DNA from: JALYNX01 sp963780755
GTDB lineage: Bacteria; Actinomycetota; Acidimicrobiia; Spongiisociales; ZC4RG35
Reading direction: 5' to 3'
NCBI GenBank assembly: GCA_963780755.1
Contig: CAWACX010000002.1
Location: forward strand, 930,001 to 994,000
DNA: 64,000 nt
The translations under genes and the position numbers were made by a program. The notes under the pieces are model-generated. The model worked only from the letters and a program-made list of their open reading frames with translations, searched no databases and was not told where the DNA came from. This document shows, one piece after another, positions 31,411-40,111 of this stretch. Position 1 is the first letter of the stretch. Every line of letters begins with the position of its first letter.

Positions 31411-31431
31411 CATCCTCCGAAAAGGAGGATG
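31411..31431 (+). promoter_or_regulatory. Shine-Dalgarno sequestering hairpin (riboswitch expression platform)
   Basis: CATCCTCC (31411-31418) pairs perfectly with GGAGGATG (31424-31431) around GAAAA. The 3' arm contains the ribosome binding site GGAGG, 9 bases before the btuF ATG at 31438. When the stem forms, the site is hidden. This is the expected output element of a translational cobalamin riboswitch. Confidence 0.75.
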
Positions 31432-31437
31432 TTTCAT

Positions 31438-32412
31438 ATGCGAAGGACTGCGTTCCTGATTGCGCTCCTGCTGGCAGTCGCCGGCTGCGGCACAGGGGAG
31501 GGGGGTGACACCACCACCAGTGCAGCGACCGACATGACGGTCCCCGCTGCGACCACGACGGTTCCGCAGACGACGACGACACCGGCGGACGCGTTCCCGG
31601 TCACGGTCACAGGCGGCAACGGGGAGGTGACGCTCGAGGAGCAGCCGCAGAGCATCGTGTCGCTCTCGTCGACGGGCACCGAGATGCTCTTCGCCATCGG
31701 CGCTGGTGACCAGGTGGTCGCGGTCGACGAGTTCTCGGTGTATCCCGAGGAGGCGCCGGTCACCGACCTCTCCGGCTTCACGCCCAACATCGAGGCCATC
31801 CTCGAGTACGAGCCCGACCTGGTCGTGATCTCGTACGACCCCGGCGACCTGGTGACCGGGTTGGCCGCGGTGGAGGTGCCGACGCTCCTGTTGGGGACGG
31901 CGGCGAGCCTCGATGACTCCTACGCCCAATTGGAGACTCTGGGCGCGGCAAGCGGGCACATCGGGGAGGCTGCCGAGGTGGTGAGCGAGATGCAGGTGGG
32001 CATCGACGAAATCCTCGCCGCAACCTCGATACCGCCCGGGACCAGCTTCTATCACGAGGTGGACCCCACCTTCTACTCGGCATCGTCGTCGAGCTTCCTG
32101 GGTCAGGTCTATGCCCTGCTCGGGATGGAGAATATTGCTGACGAGGCCGACCCTGATGGGTTCGGATTTCCGCAGTTGGCTTCGGAGTACATCGTCTCTG
32201 CCGATCCTGACCTGATCTTCCTCGCCGACAGCAGCATGGGCGTCACGCCGGAGTCACTGTCCGAGCGGCCGGGCTGGGCGGAGATGACAGCAGTCCAGTC
32301 CGGTGCCGTGGCGGTGCTCGACGAGTACCTGGCCTCGAACTGGGGGCCGCGCGTGGTGGAGTTGCTGCAGTCCATCGCCGATGCGGCAACGGAGTTGATC
32401 CCGGCCGCTTGA
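31438..32412 (+). CDS. btuF: Cobalamin ABC transporter substrate-binding lipoprotein (BtuF-like)
   Basis: An extracytoplasmic binding protein, about 324 residues. The signal MRRTAFLIALLLAVAGCG has a lipobox AGC (Cys16). A Thr-rich linker follows. The helical-backbone metal/cobalamin binding fold begins QSIVSLSSTGTEMLFAIGAGDQVVAVDEFSVYPEEA and ILEYEPDLVVISYDPGD, and ends with the family's SEYIVSADPDLIFLADS and SERPGWAEMTAVQSGAVAVLDE. The start at 31438 is set by GGAGG nine bases upstream; an ATG at 31429 lies inside the sequestering stem. The riboswitch upstream fixes the substrate as cobalamin or a precursor with good confidence. The stop overlaps the permease start. Confidence 0.9.
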   Translation: MRRTAFLIALLLAVAGCGTGEGGDTTTSAATDMTVPAATTTVPQTTTTPADAFPVTVTGGNGEVTLEEQPQSIVSLSSTGTEMLFAIGAGDQVVAVDEFSVYPEEAPVTDLSGFTPNIEAILEYEPDLVVISYDPGDLVTGLAAVEVPTLLLGTAASLDDSYAQLETLGAASGHIGEAAEVVSEMQVGIDEILAATSIPPGTSFYHEVDPTFYSASSSSFLGQVYALLGMENIADEADPDGFGFPQLASEYIVSADPDLIFLADSSMGVTPESLSERPGWAEMTAVQSGAVAVLDEYLASNWGPRVVELLQSIADAATELIPAA

Positions 32413-33452
32413 GCGGCGTCGACCCAAATCTCGAGATCGCGCCTGCCAGGATCGGAGCGCGGCGTTGGCTCGTCGCCATCGCCGTGCTCGTGCTCGTGGT
32501 CATGGTTGCCATCTTGGTTGGGTCGGTCCGTATCGAGCCCGGATCATCGGTGCTCGGCATGCTCGATCGGCTGCCCTTCCTCGATGTCGATCATGGCCTG
32601 ACCGAGGTCGAGGAGCGGCTCCTATTCCAGATTCGACTGCCACGAGTGGTCATGGGGGGGATAGTGGGCGCGGTGCTCGCCGTCGCCGGGGCCGGCTACC
32701 AGGGTGTGTTTCGCAACCCTCTTGCCGACCCCTATCTGCTCGGGGTCGCGGCGGGTGCGGGCCTCGGAGCCACCTTCGTCATCGGTGCCGGGGCGGGATC
32801 AGCCCTGATTCCGCCGGTGGCCTTTCTCGGTGGCCTTGTTGCAGTGGTAGTGACTTACGCCGTGGGCCGGACAGCGGGTGGGCGGAGCATCACATCGCTG
32901 ATCCTGGCCGGGGTGGCAGTCGCTGCTTTTGCCACTGCGATGCAGACCTACCTCCTGCAGAGGAATTACGACACCTTGCGCGAGGTGTACTCCTGGATCC
33001 TGGGGCGCTTGGTGACCGTGGGGTGGGGTGAAGTCGCCGTTCTTCTCCCATATGCCCTCATCTCCGGCACAGTCCTGGTCCTGTTCCGGAGGATGCTCGA
33101 CGTGCTTGCCGTTGGAGACGAGGAGGCCGCGGGATTGGGTGTCGACGTGGGAAGAGTCCGGCTGATAGTGGTCCTGGCGGCAACTCTGGCAACCGCGGCT
33201 GCGGTCTCTGTGAGCGGGTTGATCGGGTTCGTGGGGATCATCGTCCCACACACGATCCGGCTCCTGACCGGATGGAGCTATCGGGTGATCATCCCGCTAT
33301 CGCTCTTGTATGGGGCCTCGTTTCTGATCCTCGCCGACCTCGGCGCCCGAACCCTGGTGGCGCCGGGCGAGCTTCCGATCGGGGTCCTCACCGCCTTTCT
33401 CGGGGCTCCGTTCTTTGTGCTGGTCCTGCGATCGGTCCGGGGCAGCGAATGA
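32409..33452 (+). CDS. btuC: Cobalamin ABC transporter permease (FecCD/BtuC family)
   Basis: An inner membrane permease of 347 residues with about ten helices. FecCD-family signatures are LLFQIRLPRVVMGGIVGAVLAVAGAGYQGVFRNPLADPYLLGVAAGAGLGA, SLILAGVAVAAFATAMQTYLL, YSWILGRL, LAVGDEEAAGLGVDVGRVR (cytoplasmic coupling helices) and VSVSGLIGFVGIIVPHTIRLLTG. The TTG start overlaps the btuF stop by four bases, and its own stop overlaps the btuD ATG. It works as a dimer with BtuD to import cobalamin delivered by BtuF. The operon context and riboswitch support the substrate. Confidence 0.92.
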   Translation: MSGVDPNLEIAPARIGARRWLVAIAVLVLVVMVAILVGSVRIEPGSSVLGMLDRLPFLDVDHGLTEVEERLLFQIRLPRVVMGGIVGAVLAVAGAGYQGVFRNPLADPYLLGVAAGAGLGATFVIGAGAGSALIPPVAFLGGLVAVVVTYAVGRTAGGRSITSLILAGVAVAAFATAMQTYLLQRNYDTLREVYSWILGRLVTVGWGEVAVLLPYALISGTVLVLFRRMLDVLAVGDEEAAGLGVDVGRVRLIVVLAATLATAAAVSVSGLIGFVGIIVPHTIRLLTGWSYRVIIPLSLLYGASFLILADLGARTLVAPGELPIGVLTAFLGAPFFVLVLRSVRGSE

Positions 33453-34204
33453 TCGGTTGGCTCGAGGTATCGGTCTCCTTCGACGGCAAGACCGTCGTGC
33501 AGCCGACTTCCCTCACGGTGGGGGGAGGGGAGTGGGTGGGGCTGATCGGGCCCAACGGAGCCGGGAAGTCCACGCTTCTCAAGGCGGCAGTCGGCGTCGT
33601 CCACCACGAGGGCACGGTTCGGTTCGGCGACCAGGTGCCCAGGCCGGGGCTCGACATCGCCTGGATGCCCCAACGCCCCCGCCTGCCTGAGGAAATGACC
33701 GTTACCGACTACGTCCTCCTGGGGAGGACCCCCCACCTCGGTGGGTTCGGGACGGAGCAGTCGCGCGACCTGGACTCGGTGTCCCGGGCTCTCGATCGGC
33801 TCGACCTGATCGGGCTCGCGCCTAGGCCGCTGGGTACTCTCTCCGGCGGCGAGGCGCAACGAGCGGTCCTCGCCAGGGCGCTCGCCCAGGAGGCGCCGGT
33901 GTTGCTTCTCGATGAGCCAACCTCGAATCTCGACATCGGGCACGCTCTGGAGGTGCTCGAGATCATCGACGCCCTGCGCAAACACGACGGCCTCACAGTC
34001 GTCACGGCGATCCACGACCTGACGCTTGCCGGCCGGTTTGCCGACCGGCTGGTGTTGCTCTCCGGAGGTGAAGTGGCCGCGGACGGTGTTCCCGGCGATG
34101 TCCTAACCGAGGAAATCCTCCATGCCCACTACGGAGAGCGGATTCGCGTCGTTGTCGACGGTGATGGCCCCACGGTGGTCCCCACGAGGGTGACGGGTGG
34201 CTGA
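33449..34204 (+). CDS. btuD: Cobalamin ABC transporter ATP-binding protein
   Basis: ATPase subunit of 251 residues. Walker A is LIGPNGAGKSTLLKA (about residues 32-45). Then come PQRPRLPEEMTVTDYVLLGRTPHLGGFG with the Q-loop, LSGGEAQRAVLARALAQEAPVLLLDEPTSNLD (signature and Walker B) and TAIHDL with the switch His. The ATG overlaps the permease stop as ATGA. The last codons overlap the cobO start by eight bases. The closest family is FepC/BtuD. The substrate follows from the operon. Confidence 0.92.
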   Translation: MIGWLEVSVSFDGKTVVQPTSLTVGGGEWVGLIGPNGAGKSTLLKAAVGVVHHEGTVRFGDQVPRPGLDIAWMPQRPRLPEEMTVTDYVLLGRTPHLGGFGTEQSRDLDSVSRALDRLDLIGLAPRPLGTLSGGEAQRAVLARALAQEAPVLLLDEPTSNLDIGHALEVLEIIDALRKHDGLTVVTAIHDLTLAGRFADRLVLLSGGEVAADGVPGDVLTEEILHAHYGERIRVVVDGDGPTVVPTRVTGG

Positions 34205-34767
34205 TCCCCGAGTACCGCCCACGGAGCCGCCGGCAAAGGCGACCGTGCGCGAGCCGTCGCTGGTGCTGGTCAACACCGGGGACGGCAAGGGGAAATCGAC
34301 AGCCGCCTTCGGGACCGCCATGCGCGCGAGTCGCTCGGGGCTGGAAGGTCGGGATCATCCAGTTCGTCAAGTCGGGTGAGTGGAACGTGGGCGAGGAAGA
34401 GATTGGGCGGCGCCTCGGCATGGATTGGTGGGTGCTGGGTGACGGGTTCACCTGGGACTCGCCTGACATGGAAGAGTCGGAGGCCATCGCCAGAGAGGGA
34501 TGGAGAGTGGCCAGGGAGCGGATCGCATCCGGTGATTACGACCTCGTGGTCCTCGATGAGATCACCTACCCGATCAACTGGGGATGGATCGACCTCAGCG
34601 AGGTGATCGATGTCATCGACGCCCGCCCGGAGCGGGTCAATCTGATTTTCACCGGGCGTGACGCTCCCGATGAGTTGATCGAGGTGGCGGACACCGTGAC
34701 CGAGATGATGAAGGTCAAGCACGCCTTCGACAGAGGAGTGATGGCCCGGCGCGGGATCGACTACTGA
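34197..34767 (+). pseudogene. cobO: Cob(I)alamin adenosyltransferase (CobO/BtuR type), frameshifted
   Basis: Transfers the adenosyl group from ATP to cob(I)alamin to form coenzyme B12. The N-terminal part contains the P-loop VLVNTGDGKGKSTAAFGTAMRA. One extra A at about 34329 (gcgcgagtcgctcgg for gcgcggtcgctcgg) breaks the frame. The second frame supplies VARGWKVGIIQFVKSGEWNVGEEE, WWVLGDGFTWDS, DYDLVVLDEITYPINWGWID and the C-terminal LIFTGRDAPDELIEVADTVTEM. The restored protein is about 189 aa, the normal size for CobO. It is the last gene of the riboswitch operon and overlaps btuD. It is probably intact in the organism. It ends against the convergent cyclase-like gene. Confidence 0.88.
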
Positions 34768-37760
34768 GCGGGAGCGCCCGCGCGGACCAGGTCCAGAGCT
34801 TCCTCGACGCTCAATGATTCGCCCTCCATCGTGGCCCGGGCGAATCCGGCGCCCAGGTCTTCGCGGACCGCGGCCACCTTTTGGGCGTAGTCCCTGTCTT
34901 CGGGTGGGGGCCAGATCGCGACGCGGTTCGAGCTGGCTACCCACTCGGCCATCCCGAAGAGCTTCGCCGCGACTTCGTTCTCACCGATGTCATGGGCACA
35001 GATCGCAAGCCCGGCGACGGCGATGGCGGCACCGCGCATATCGCCGGCACTCGAGCTCAGGTCGAGGCTCTCGGCGATCGCATCGCGACACCGTTCGATT
35101 TCTCCGTGGCGATAGGCAGTCTTTCCGACGTGGTAGAGGTACTCGGCGAGCGCGGCCCGTGCTCCGGCCTGGCCATCGACCAAACGTGCCCGGCCCCTGT
35201 TCGCCTCGACGATCATCTGGAGCTCCGCTGTGGAGGGATTGCCCTGGATCATCGTCTTCAGTTCGAAGAGGTTGTTCGATGCCTCTTCTGAAAGGCTGAA
35301 TCCCTCGAGGACGGACCTGTAGAGGTCCAGCGCATGCTCGTGATCCCCACCCAGCCACGCCATGGCTCCCAGCCCGGCGTCGGCGTGTGCCAGGCCGAGG
35401 TTGTCCCCTGCATTGAACAAGAGGCTCCGGCCTGCGGTGTAACGCTCCTCGGCCTCGGCGTAGCGACCCTCGTCTCTCGCCAGGGCCCCGAGCCTGAGTA
35501 ATGACCAGCCGATGTCCAATGCGCCCATCTGGTCGAGAAAGACCTGATGGCTCTCGATCATGCTGCTGCGCGCTTCGACGAGGTCGCCCCTGAGTCGGGC
35601 CATCGTGCCGTTCACGGCAAGAGACCAGGCCAAGGCCCAGTCGTCCCCGTGCTTGCGACCCATTGCCTCCGCTTGCGAGACCAGCTCTTGTGCCGCTGCG
35701 AGGTCGTCCTCGAACCAGGCAAGGACCCCCAGCATGTATGTCTGCCTCGCCTGCCCCCGACCGTCGCCGAGCTGTTGGTATAGCTCCAACCCTTCGCCCA
35801 GGGCGCTCTTGGCCCTTTGCATATCGAGGCGCCGTATCGCGAGGAGCCCTGCGCCATGAAGTGCCCTGGCCACGATGTCCGGTGGCAAGCCCTGCCGCCT
35901 GGTCAAGACCTTCTCCACCCACTCCGTGCCTTCCGAGACGTCACGCTTGATGACCCAGTACCAGCAGAGCGCTCCGGCGAGAGCGACAGCTCCCTCGAAG
36001 TCGCCGGACTCGAAGAGCCACGCCAGGGCGGTGCGCATGTTGTAGTGCTCGCGCTCGAGGCGCTCGGTGGCTGATGTCTGCTCCCGGCCCTGCAGCTGCG
36101 GAGCAGCTATCTCGGCCAAGTCGATGAAGAAATGGGCGTGCAGGTCACGTAGAGCGTCATCCCGGCCTTCGGCCTCGAGTCGCATCCTGGCGTAATGGGA
36201 GATTGGCTCCAGCAGGCGATATCGCTCCTGGTCGTCGTCGGCGGTCATGACCAGCGACGTCTCGACCAGCCTGCCTAGGAGGCTCACGACGTGATCGCGG
36301 ACCACCTCTCCTCCGGAGCACACCTGTTCTGCAGCCTCCAGAGTGAAGCCACCGGAGAAGATCGAGAGCCTCTTGAACAGCAGGCGCTCGGCGGCGGAGA
36401 GGAAGTCATAGCTCCAATCGAGCGTGGTCTCGAGGGTCTGCTGGTGAGGTGGCATGTCGCGCAGGGTGCCGGAGAGCAGGGCGAACTGCTGGTCGAGGCG
36501 CTGAACCAGTTGGGCGACGGACAAGACCTTGAGTCGGGCAGCTGCGAGCTCGATGGCGAGCGGGATCCCGTCCAGCCGTCGGCAGACCTCGGCGACCAGC
36601 GGAGCGTTCTGGGAATCGAGCTCGAATCCTGGCACCACCAGGCGCGTGCGATCGACGAACAAGGCGACTGCATCGGAGGACTCGATCTCCTGTACCGAGC
36701 GGACGCCCGGACTGGGGATGGGCAGGGGGCCAACGTGCACCAACTGCTCGTCCCGAATCGACAACAGCTCCCGGCTCGTCGCCAGGATCCGGAGCTCGGA
36801 TGTGTGCTCGAGCAGGTAGTCGGCCAGTTTCGCCACCGCGTCGATGAGGTGCTCACAACCGTCGAGCACCAGCAGCGAGCGGGCTCGGGCAAGCCGTGAC
36901 GCCAGGGTCTCGATCAGCGCCTGGTTCGGGCTCTCTGATATTCGGAGCTGGCGTGCGATGCTCGCCGCGAGCAGCGATTCATCGGCCACGCGGGAGACCT
37001 CGACAAACCAGACGCCGTCGCCAAAGACTTCGGACTGGTCGGCAGCCACTTTGAGCGCGAGGCTCGTCTTGCCCACACCTGCCGGGCCGGTGACGGTGAC
37101 CAAGCGACTCTGGCCCAACGCATCGCTCACCACGCGTTGCTCTTCGATCCGCCCGATCAGCTCGAGATCGCGTCGGGGCAAGTTCCCCTGCGTGCCCGAC
37201 ATGGTGCGCAGGGGTGGGAACTCTGCTTGCAGCCCTTCAACCGTCAGTTGATAGAGGTGCTCCTCATGAGTCAGGTCCTTGAGCCGGTGGTTTCCCAGGT
37301 TGGCAATGCTCGCGCCGGCGGGAAGCGCGTATTCGGTGAGGCGGGTGGTGGTCTCCGAGAGCAGTGTTTGGCCCCCGTGACCGCACTCTCCGATCCTGGA
37401 GGCGCGATGGACGTCGATCCCAACGTAATCCGAGCCTCCCAGGCGGCCCTCCCCGGTGTGTATCCCGATCCTCACCCGGATCGGGCGCGGCGTCGGCCAG
37501 GGCTCGACGGCAAGGGCCCTTTGGATCTCGACCGAAGCGAGCACCGAGTCGACAGCTGATTGGAAGGAGAGGAAGAAACCGTCGCCCTCGTTCTTGACCA
37601 TGACCCCGCGGTTCGCCGCGGCGATGCCGAGGATGATGTCGTTGTGCCGCTCCAGCACCGGGCGGAAGTCCTCACCCATGTCCTGGAGAAGACGGGTCGA
37701 TCCTTCGATATCGGTGAACACGAAGCTCACCGTTCCGACCGGTAGGTCACGCTCAGGCAT
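34761..37760 (-). CDS. Adenylate/guanylate cyclase-domain regulator with NB-ARC-type ATPase and TPR repeats
   Basis: A large signalling protein of 999 residues. Residues 1-180 form a class III cyclase domain: VGTVSFVFTDIEGSTRLLQDMG (first metal Asp), VKNEGDGFFLSF (second Asp) and YVGIDVHRASRIGECGHGGQTLLS. In the last segment the usual Asn of VN-x-A-x-R is His, with the Arg kept. An ATPase follows: TVTGPAGVGKTSLALKVA (Walker A), LLVLDGCEHLI (Walker B), ILATSRE and GIPLAIELAAARL (GLPL-type motif). The C-terminal 480 residues are TPR-like helical repeats. The ATG at 37760 is preferred over a TTG at 37772 because TACTTT lies 10 bases upstream. This layout is typical of actinobacterial regulators related to Rv0891c and others. 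Its cyclase activity is uncertain. Confidence 0.88.
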   Translation of the reverse strand: MPERDLPVGTVSFVFTDIEGSTRLLQDMGEDFRPVLERHNDIILGIAAANRGVMVKNEGDGFFLSFQSAVDSVLASVEIQRALAVEPWPTPRPIRVRIGIHTGEGRLGGSDYVGIDVHRASRIGECGHGGQTLLSETTTRLTEYALPAGASIANLGNHRLKDLTHEEHLYQLTVEGLQAEFPPLRTMSGTQGNLPRRDLELIGRIEEQRVVSDALGQSRLVTVTGPAGVGKTSLALKVAADQSEVFGDGVWFVEVSRVADESLLAASIARQLRISESPNQALIETLASRLARARSLLVLDGCEHLIDAVAKLADYLLEHTSELRILATSRELLSIRDEQLVHVGPLPIPSPGVRSVQEIESSDAVALFVDRTRLVVPGFELDSQNAPLVAEVCRRLDGIPLAIELAAARLKVLSVAQLVQRLDQQFALLSGTLRDMPPHQQTLETTLDWSYDFLSAAERLLFKRLSIFSGGFTLEAAEQVCSGGEVVRDHVVSLLGRLVETSLVMTADDDQERYRLLEPISHYARMRLEAEGRDDALRDLHAHFFIDLAEIAAPQLQGREQTSATERLEREHYNMRTALAWLFESGDFEGAVALAGALCWYWVIKRDVSEGTEWVEKVLTRRQGLPPDIVARALHGAGLLAIRRLDMQRAKSALGEGLELYQQLGDGRGQARQTYMLGVLAWFEDDLAAAQELVSQAEAMGRKHGDDWALAWSLAVNGTMARLRGDLVEARSSMIESHQVFLDQMGALDIGWSLLRLGALARDEGRYAEAEERYTAGRSLLFNAGDNLGLAHADAGLGAMAWLGGDHEHALDLYRSVLEGFSLSEEASNNLFELKTMIQGNPSTAELQMIVEANRGRARLVDGQAGARAALAEYLYHVGKTAYRHGEIERCRDAIAESLDLSSSAGDMRGAAIAVAGLAICAHDIGENEVAAKLFGMAEWVASSNRVAIWPPPEDRDYAQKVAAVREDLGAGFARATMEGESLSVEEALDLVRAGAPAQ

Positions 37761-37786
37761 TACCGGCCCCAAAGTACCGTGACATT

Positions 37787-38929
37787 TCAGCTCGGTCGCC
37801 GGAACTCCAACTCGTGTCTCAGTCCGGGGTCGATTGCGGTCAGTAGCCGAGCAGCCTCCTCAGCGACCCCGCTGGCAGCTCGCTTCGCCATAGCGCGAAA
37901 TGGGGACACGACGATCCGGGCTTCGCCCTTGTTCCGGGCCATCTTCCAGCTTCCAACCAGGAAACCGTCGTGGAGGAGGTTGCCCTCCCAGCCCGGGGGC
38001 CGGGCATCGGCCGGAATGACTCGGGCTCGATCGGCGTGGCCGAGAAGGACGTTGTCGTACTCTGGGAGTAAACGGGGCGGTGCCGGCGTCTGCGGGTCGG
38101 GTCGGGGAGCGTCGGGGAGGTCGAGGAGCTCGCGACCGTTCTCGTCCGTGAAGGCACGAAGTCGGTCCCTGAGACCGTCGACAACTTGGCCGAGGCCGGT
38201 GACTCCGGACCAGGTCCGCATGTCGCTGGAGGTGGCCGGGCCGAACGCCGCCAGGTACCTGAATACGAGGACCTGGGGATCCTGCCGGGAGTCGATTGTT
38301 CGTCCCAGCCAGCTCTCGACCGTGGTCCAGATCGCGTTGCCCTTCTGCCCCCACAGTCCGCGTGGCGGGACCTGGACCAGGGGGAGGTTGTAGGTGACGG
38401 CCTGGGCCATTGACTGCGGATCGTGGTCCGGCCATCGGTCAGCCAGGAGCCTCGCCAGGTCGGCGCGGGATCTGGGCTGCTCCTCGAGCAATGCCCGACC
38501 CGTCGCCAGCAGCTCCCCGAGGTCGATGCCTGCGACTGCGCGGGCAAACGAAGTGGAGGCAAACACCCGCTTCGACACCGGTCTGATCGTGGGGTCGAGG
38601 GCGAGCATGTCTTTCGAGGTGACCAGGTGGATGGTCGCTCTCAGATGTGCGGTCCGTACCGCTTGCCGTTGGCTGATCGCTGTCGAGAGATCTGCGGGGT
38701 CGAATTGGTGGAGGCGGGCCCACAGACCGAAGTAGGGGTCGAGCGGGTTCTGGGCTTGCATCCCGACCAGGTGGTCGATCATCTCGAGAGCGGGCAAGCT
38801 GCTGCGCTCCAGCAGGTGTTGGCGGGAGAGAGTGGCCCGGTTCAGGGCGCGGTTGGTGAGATGGTCCGCCACTGGCTGATTGTTGCGGGTGTCGTGCGCT
38901 GATTTGGCCTCCGGCGTCACCGTTACCAT
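37787..38929 (-). CDS. Winged-helix DNA-binding domain protein (AlkZ/YcaQ-like, PF06224 type)
   Basis: A 380-residue protein. LTNRALNRATLSRQHLLERSSLPALEMIDHLVGMQAQNPLDPYFGLWARL and AVRTAHLRATIHLVTSKDMLALDPTIRPV are the hallmark first half of the winged-helix family PF06224. The centre (RSRADLARLLADRWPDHDPQSMAQAV, GLWGQKGNAIWTTVESWLG) and the end (PEYDNVLLGHADRARVIP, EGNLLHDGFLVGSWKMARNKGEARIVVSPF) also match. Some members (AlkZ, YcaQ) are DNA glycosylases that unhook crosslinks, but others are of unknown role. The QxQ-like motif of AlkZ corresponds to MQAQN here. The ATG at 38929 gives the smallest overlap-free gene, divergent from pfk by 33 bases. Confidence 0.82.
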   Translation of the reverse strand: MVTVTPEAKSAHDTRNNQPVADHLTNRALNRATLSRQHLLERSSLPALEMIDHLVGMQAQNPLDPYFGLWARLHQFDPADLSTAISQRQAVRTAHLRATIHLVTSKDMLALDPTIRPVSKRVFASTSFARAVAGIDLGELLATGRALLEEQPRSRADLARLLADRWPDHDPQSMAQAVTYNLPLVQVPPRGLWGQKGNAIWTTVESWLGRTIDSRQDPQVLVFRYLAAFGPATSSDMRTWSGVTGLGQVVDGLRDRLRAFTDENGRELLDLPDAPRPDPQTPAPPRLLPEYDNVLLGHADRARVIPADARPPGWEGNLLHDGFLVGSWKMARNKGEARIVVSPFRAMAKRAASGVAEEAARLLTAIDPGLRHELEFRRPS

Positions 38930-38962
38930 CCCTCGCCGCAAATCAGGTCGAGGAGGAATCAG

Positions 38963-40111
38963 TTGCGGATCGGGATCCTGACTGGCGGCGGCGACGTCCC
39001 CGGTCTCAACGCCTGCATCAAGGCCGTGGTGAACCGTGTCGCCGGGGAGGGTCACGAGGTGGTCGGGGTGCGCCGGGGCTGGGGCGGGCTGGCCGAGACC
39101 AACGCCGATGATCCTGCCTCGGGCGAGGCCAATCTCATACCTCTGGACCCGGGATCGGTGCGAACGATCGACCGTACCGGCGGCACCTTCCTCCACAGCT
39201 CCCGGACCAACCCCGCCAAGGTTCGGCCCTCTGAGATGCCCGATTACCTAGCCGGCGAATTCGACGGAGATGGGCCCCACGACATCACCCCCCATGTGCT
39301 GAGGGCCCTCGAGCAGCATCGAATCGACGTCCTGATCCCGATCGGCGGGGACGACACGCTTTCCTACGGGCTGCGGCTTCACGAGGAGGGGGTTCCTGTC
39401 ATCGCCATCCCGAAGACCATGGACAACGACGTCCACGGGACCGACTACTGCATCGGCTTCTCGACCGCCGTGAGTCGCGGTGTCCAGTTCATCCACAGCC
39501 TCCGCACCGCGGCCGGCTCCCACGAGCGGGTGGCGGTGGTCGAGCTCTTCGGCCGCTACAGCGGTGAGACCTCGCTGATCACGGCGTACTTGTCAGGCGT
39601 CGACCGGGCGATCATCTCCGAGGTCCCTTTCGATGTGGACAAGCTGGCCGGGTATCTCAAGGCCGACCAGGCGGCCAACCCCTCCAACTACGCGATGATG
39701 ACCATCTCCGAAGGGGCCCACCCCATGGAGGGCGAGATCTTGCTCACCGGCGAGGAGGACGCCTACGGGCACCGCAAACTCGGTGGCATCGGAGCTCTAA
39801 CGGGGGAGTTGCTCAAGGAGAGAACGGGGGAGGGCATCCTCTATCAACAGGTCGGATATCTGATGCGCTCTGGCGCGCCGGACTCACTGGACCTGATGGT
39901 TGCCACCAACTACGCGGTCATGGCCTCGGACCTGGCGATGGAGGGGAGCCACGGGCGGATGGTGGCCCTGCGGGGTGGCACTTATACCGACGTCCCGATC
40001 GGCGTCACCAAGGAAGGTGTGAAGCGGGTCGACGTCGACGAGTTGTACGACGTCGAGGCCTACCGGCCCAAGGTGCGCCACGTGCTGGGCAAGCCAATGT
40101 TCCTCTACTGA
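38963..40111 (+). CDS. 6-phosphofructokinase, predicted PPi-dependent type
   Basis: Phosphofructokinase of 382 residues in the PfkA fold: RIGILTGGGDVPGLNACIKAVV, VRTIDRTGGTFLHSSRTNP, IPIGGDDTLSYG and AIPKTMDNDVHGTDYCIGFSTAV. ATP-dependent enzymes have Gly at two positions (GGDGS and PGTIDND). Here Asp131 (GGDDT) and Lys151 (PKTMDND) occupy them, the pair that marks PPi-dependent enzymes such as those of other Actinobacteria. The reversible PPi reaction would pair with PPDK (12.2-14.8 kb). The TTG start is well supported by AGGAGG (38951-38956) six bases upstream. The 3' end overlaps the convergent APH-like gene. Confidence 0.87.
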   Translation: MRIGILTGGGDVPGLNACIKAVVNRVAGEGHEVVGVRRGWGGLAETNADDPASGEANLIPLDPGSVRTIDRTGGTFLHSSRTNPAKVRPSEMPDYLAGEFDGDGPHDITPHVLRALEQHRIDVLIPIGGDDTLSYGLRLHEEGVPVIAIPKTMDNDVHGTDYCIGFSTAVSRGVQFIHSLRTAAGSHERVAVVELFGRYSGETSLITAYLSGVDRAIISEVPFDVDKLAGYLKADQAANPSNYAMMTISEGAHPMEGEILLTGEEDAYGHRKLGGIGALTGELLKERTGEGILYQQVGYLMRSGAPDSLDLMVATNYAVMASDLAMEGSHGRMVALRGGTYTDVPIGVTKEGVKRVDVDELYDVEAYRPKVRHVLGKPMFLY

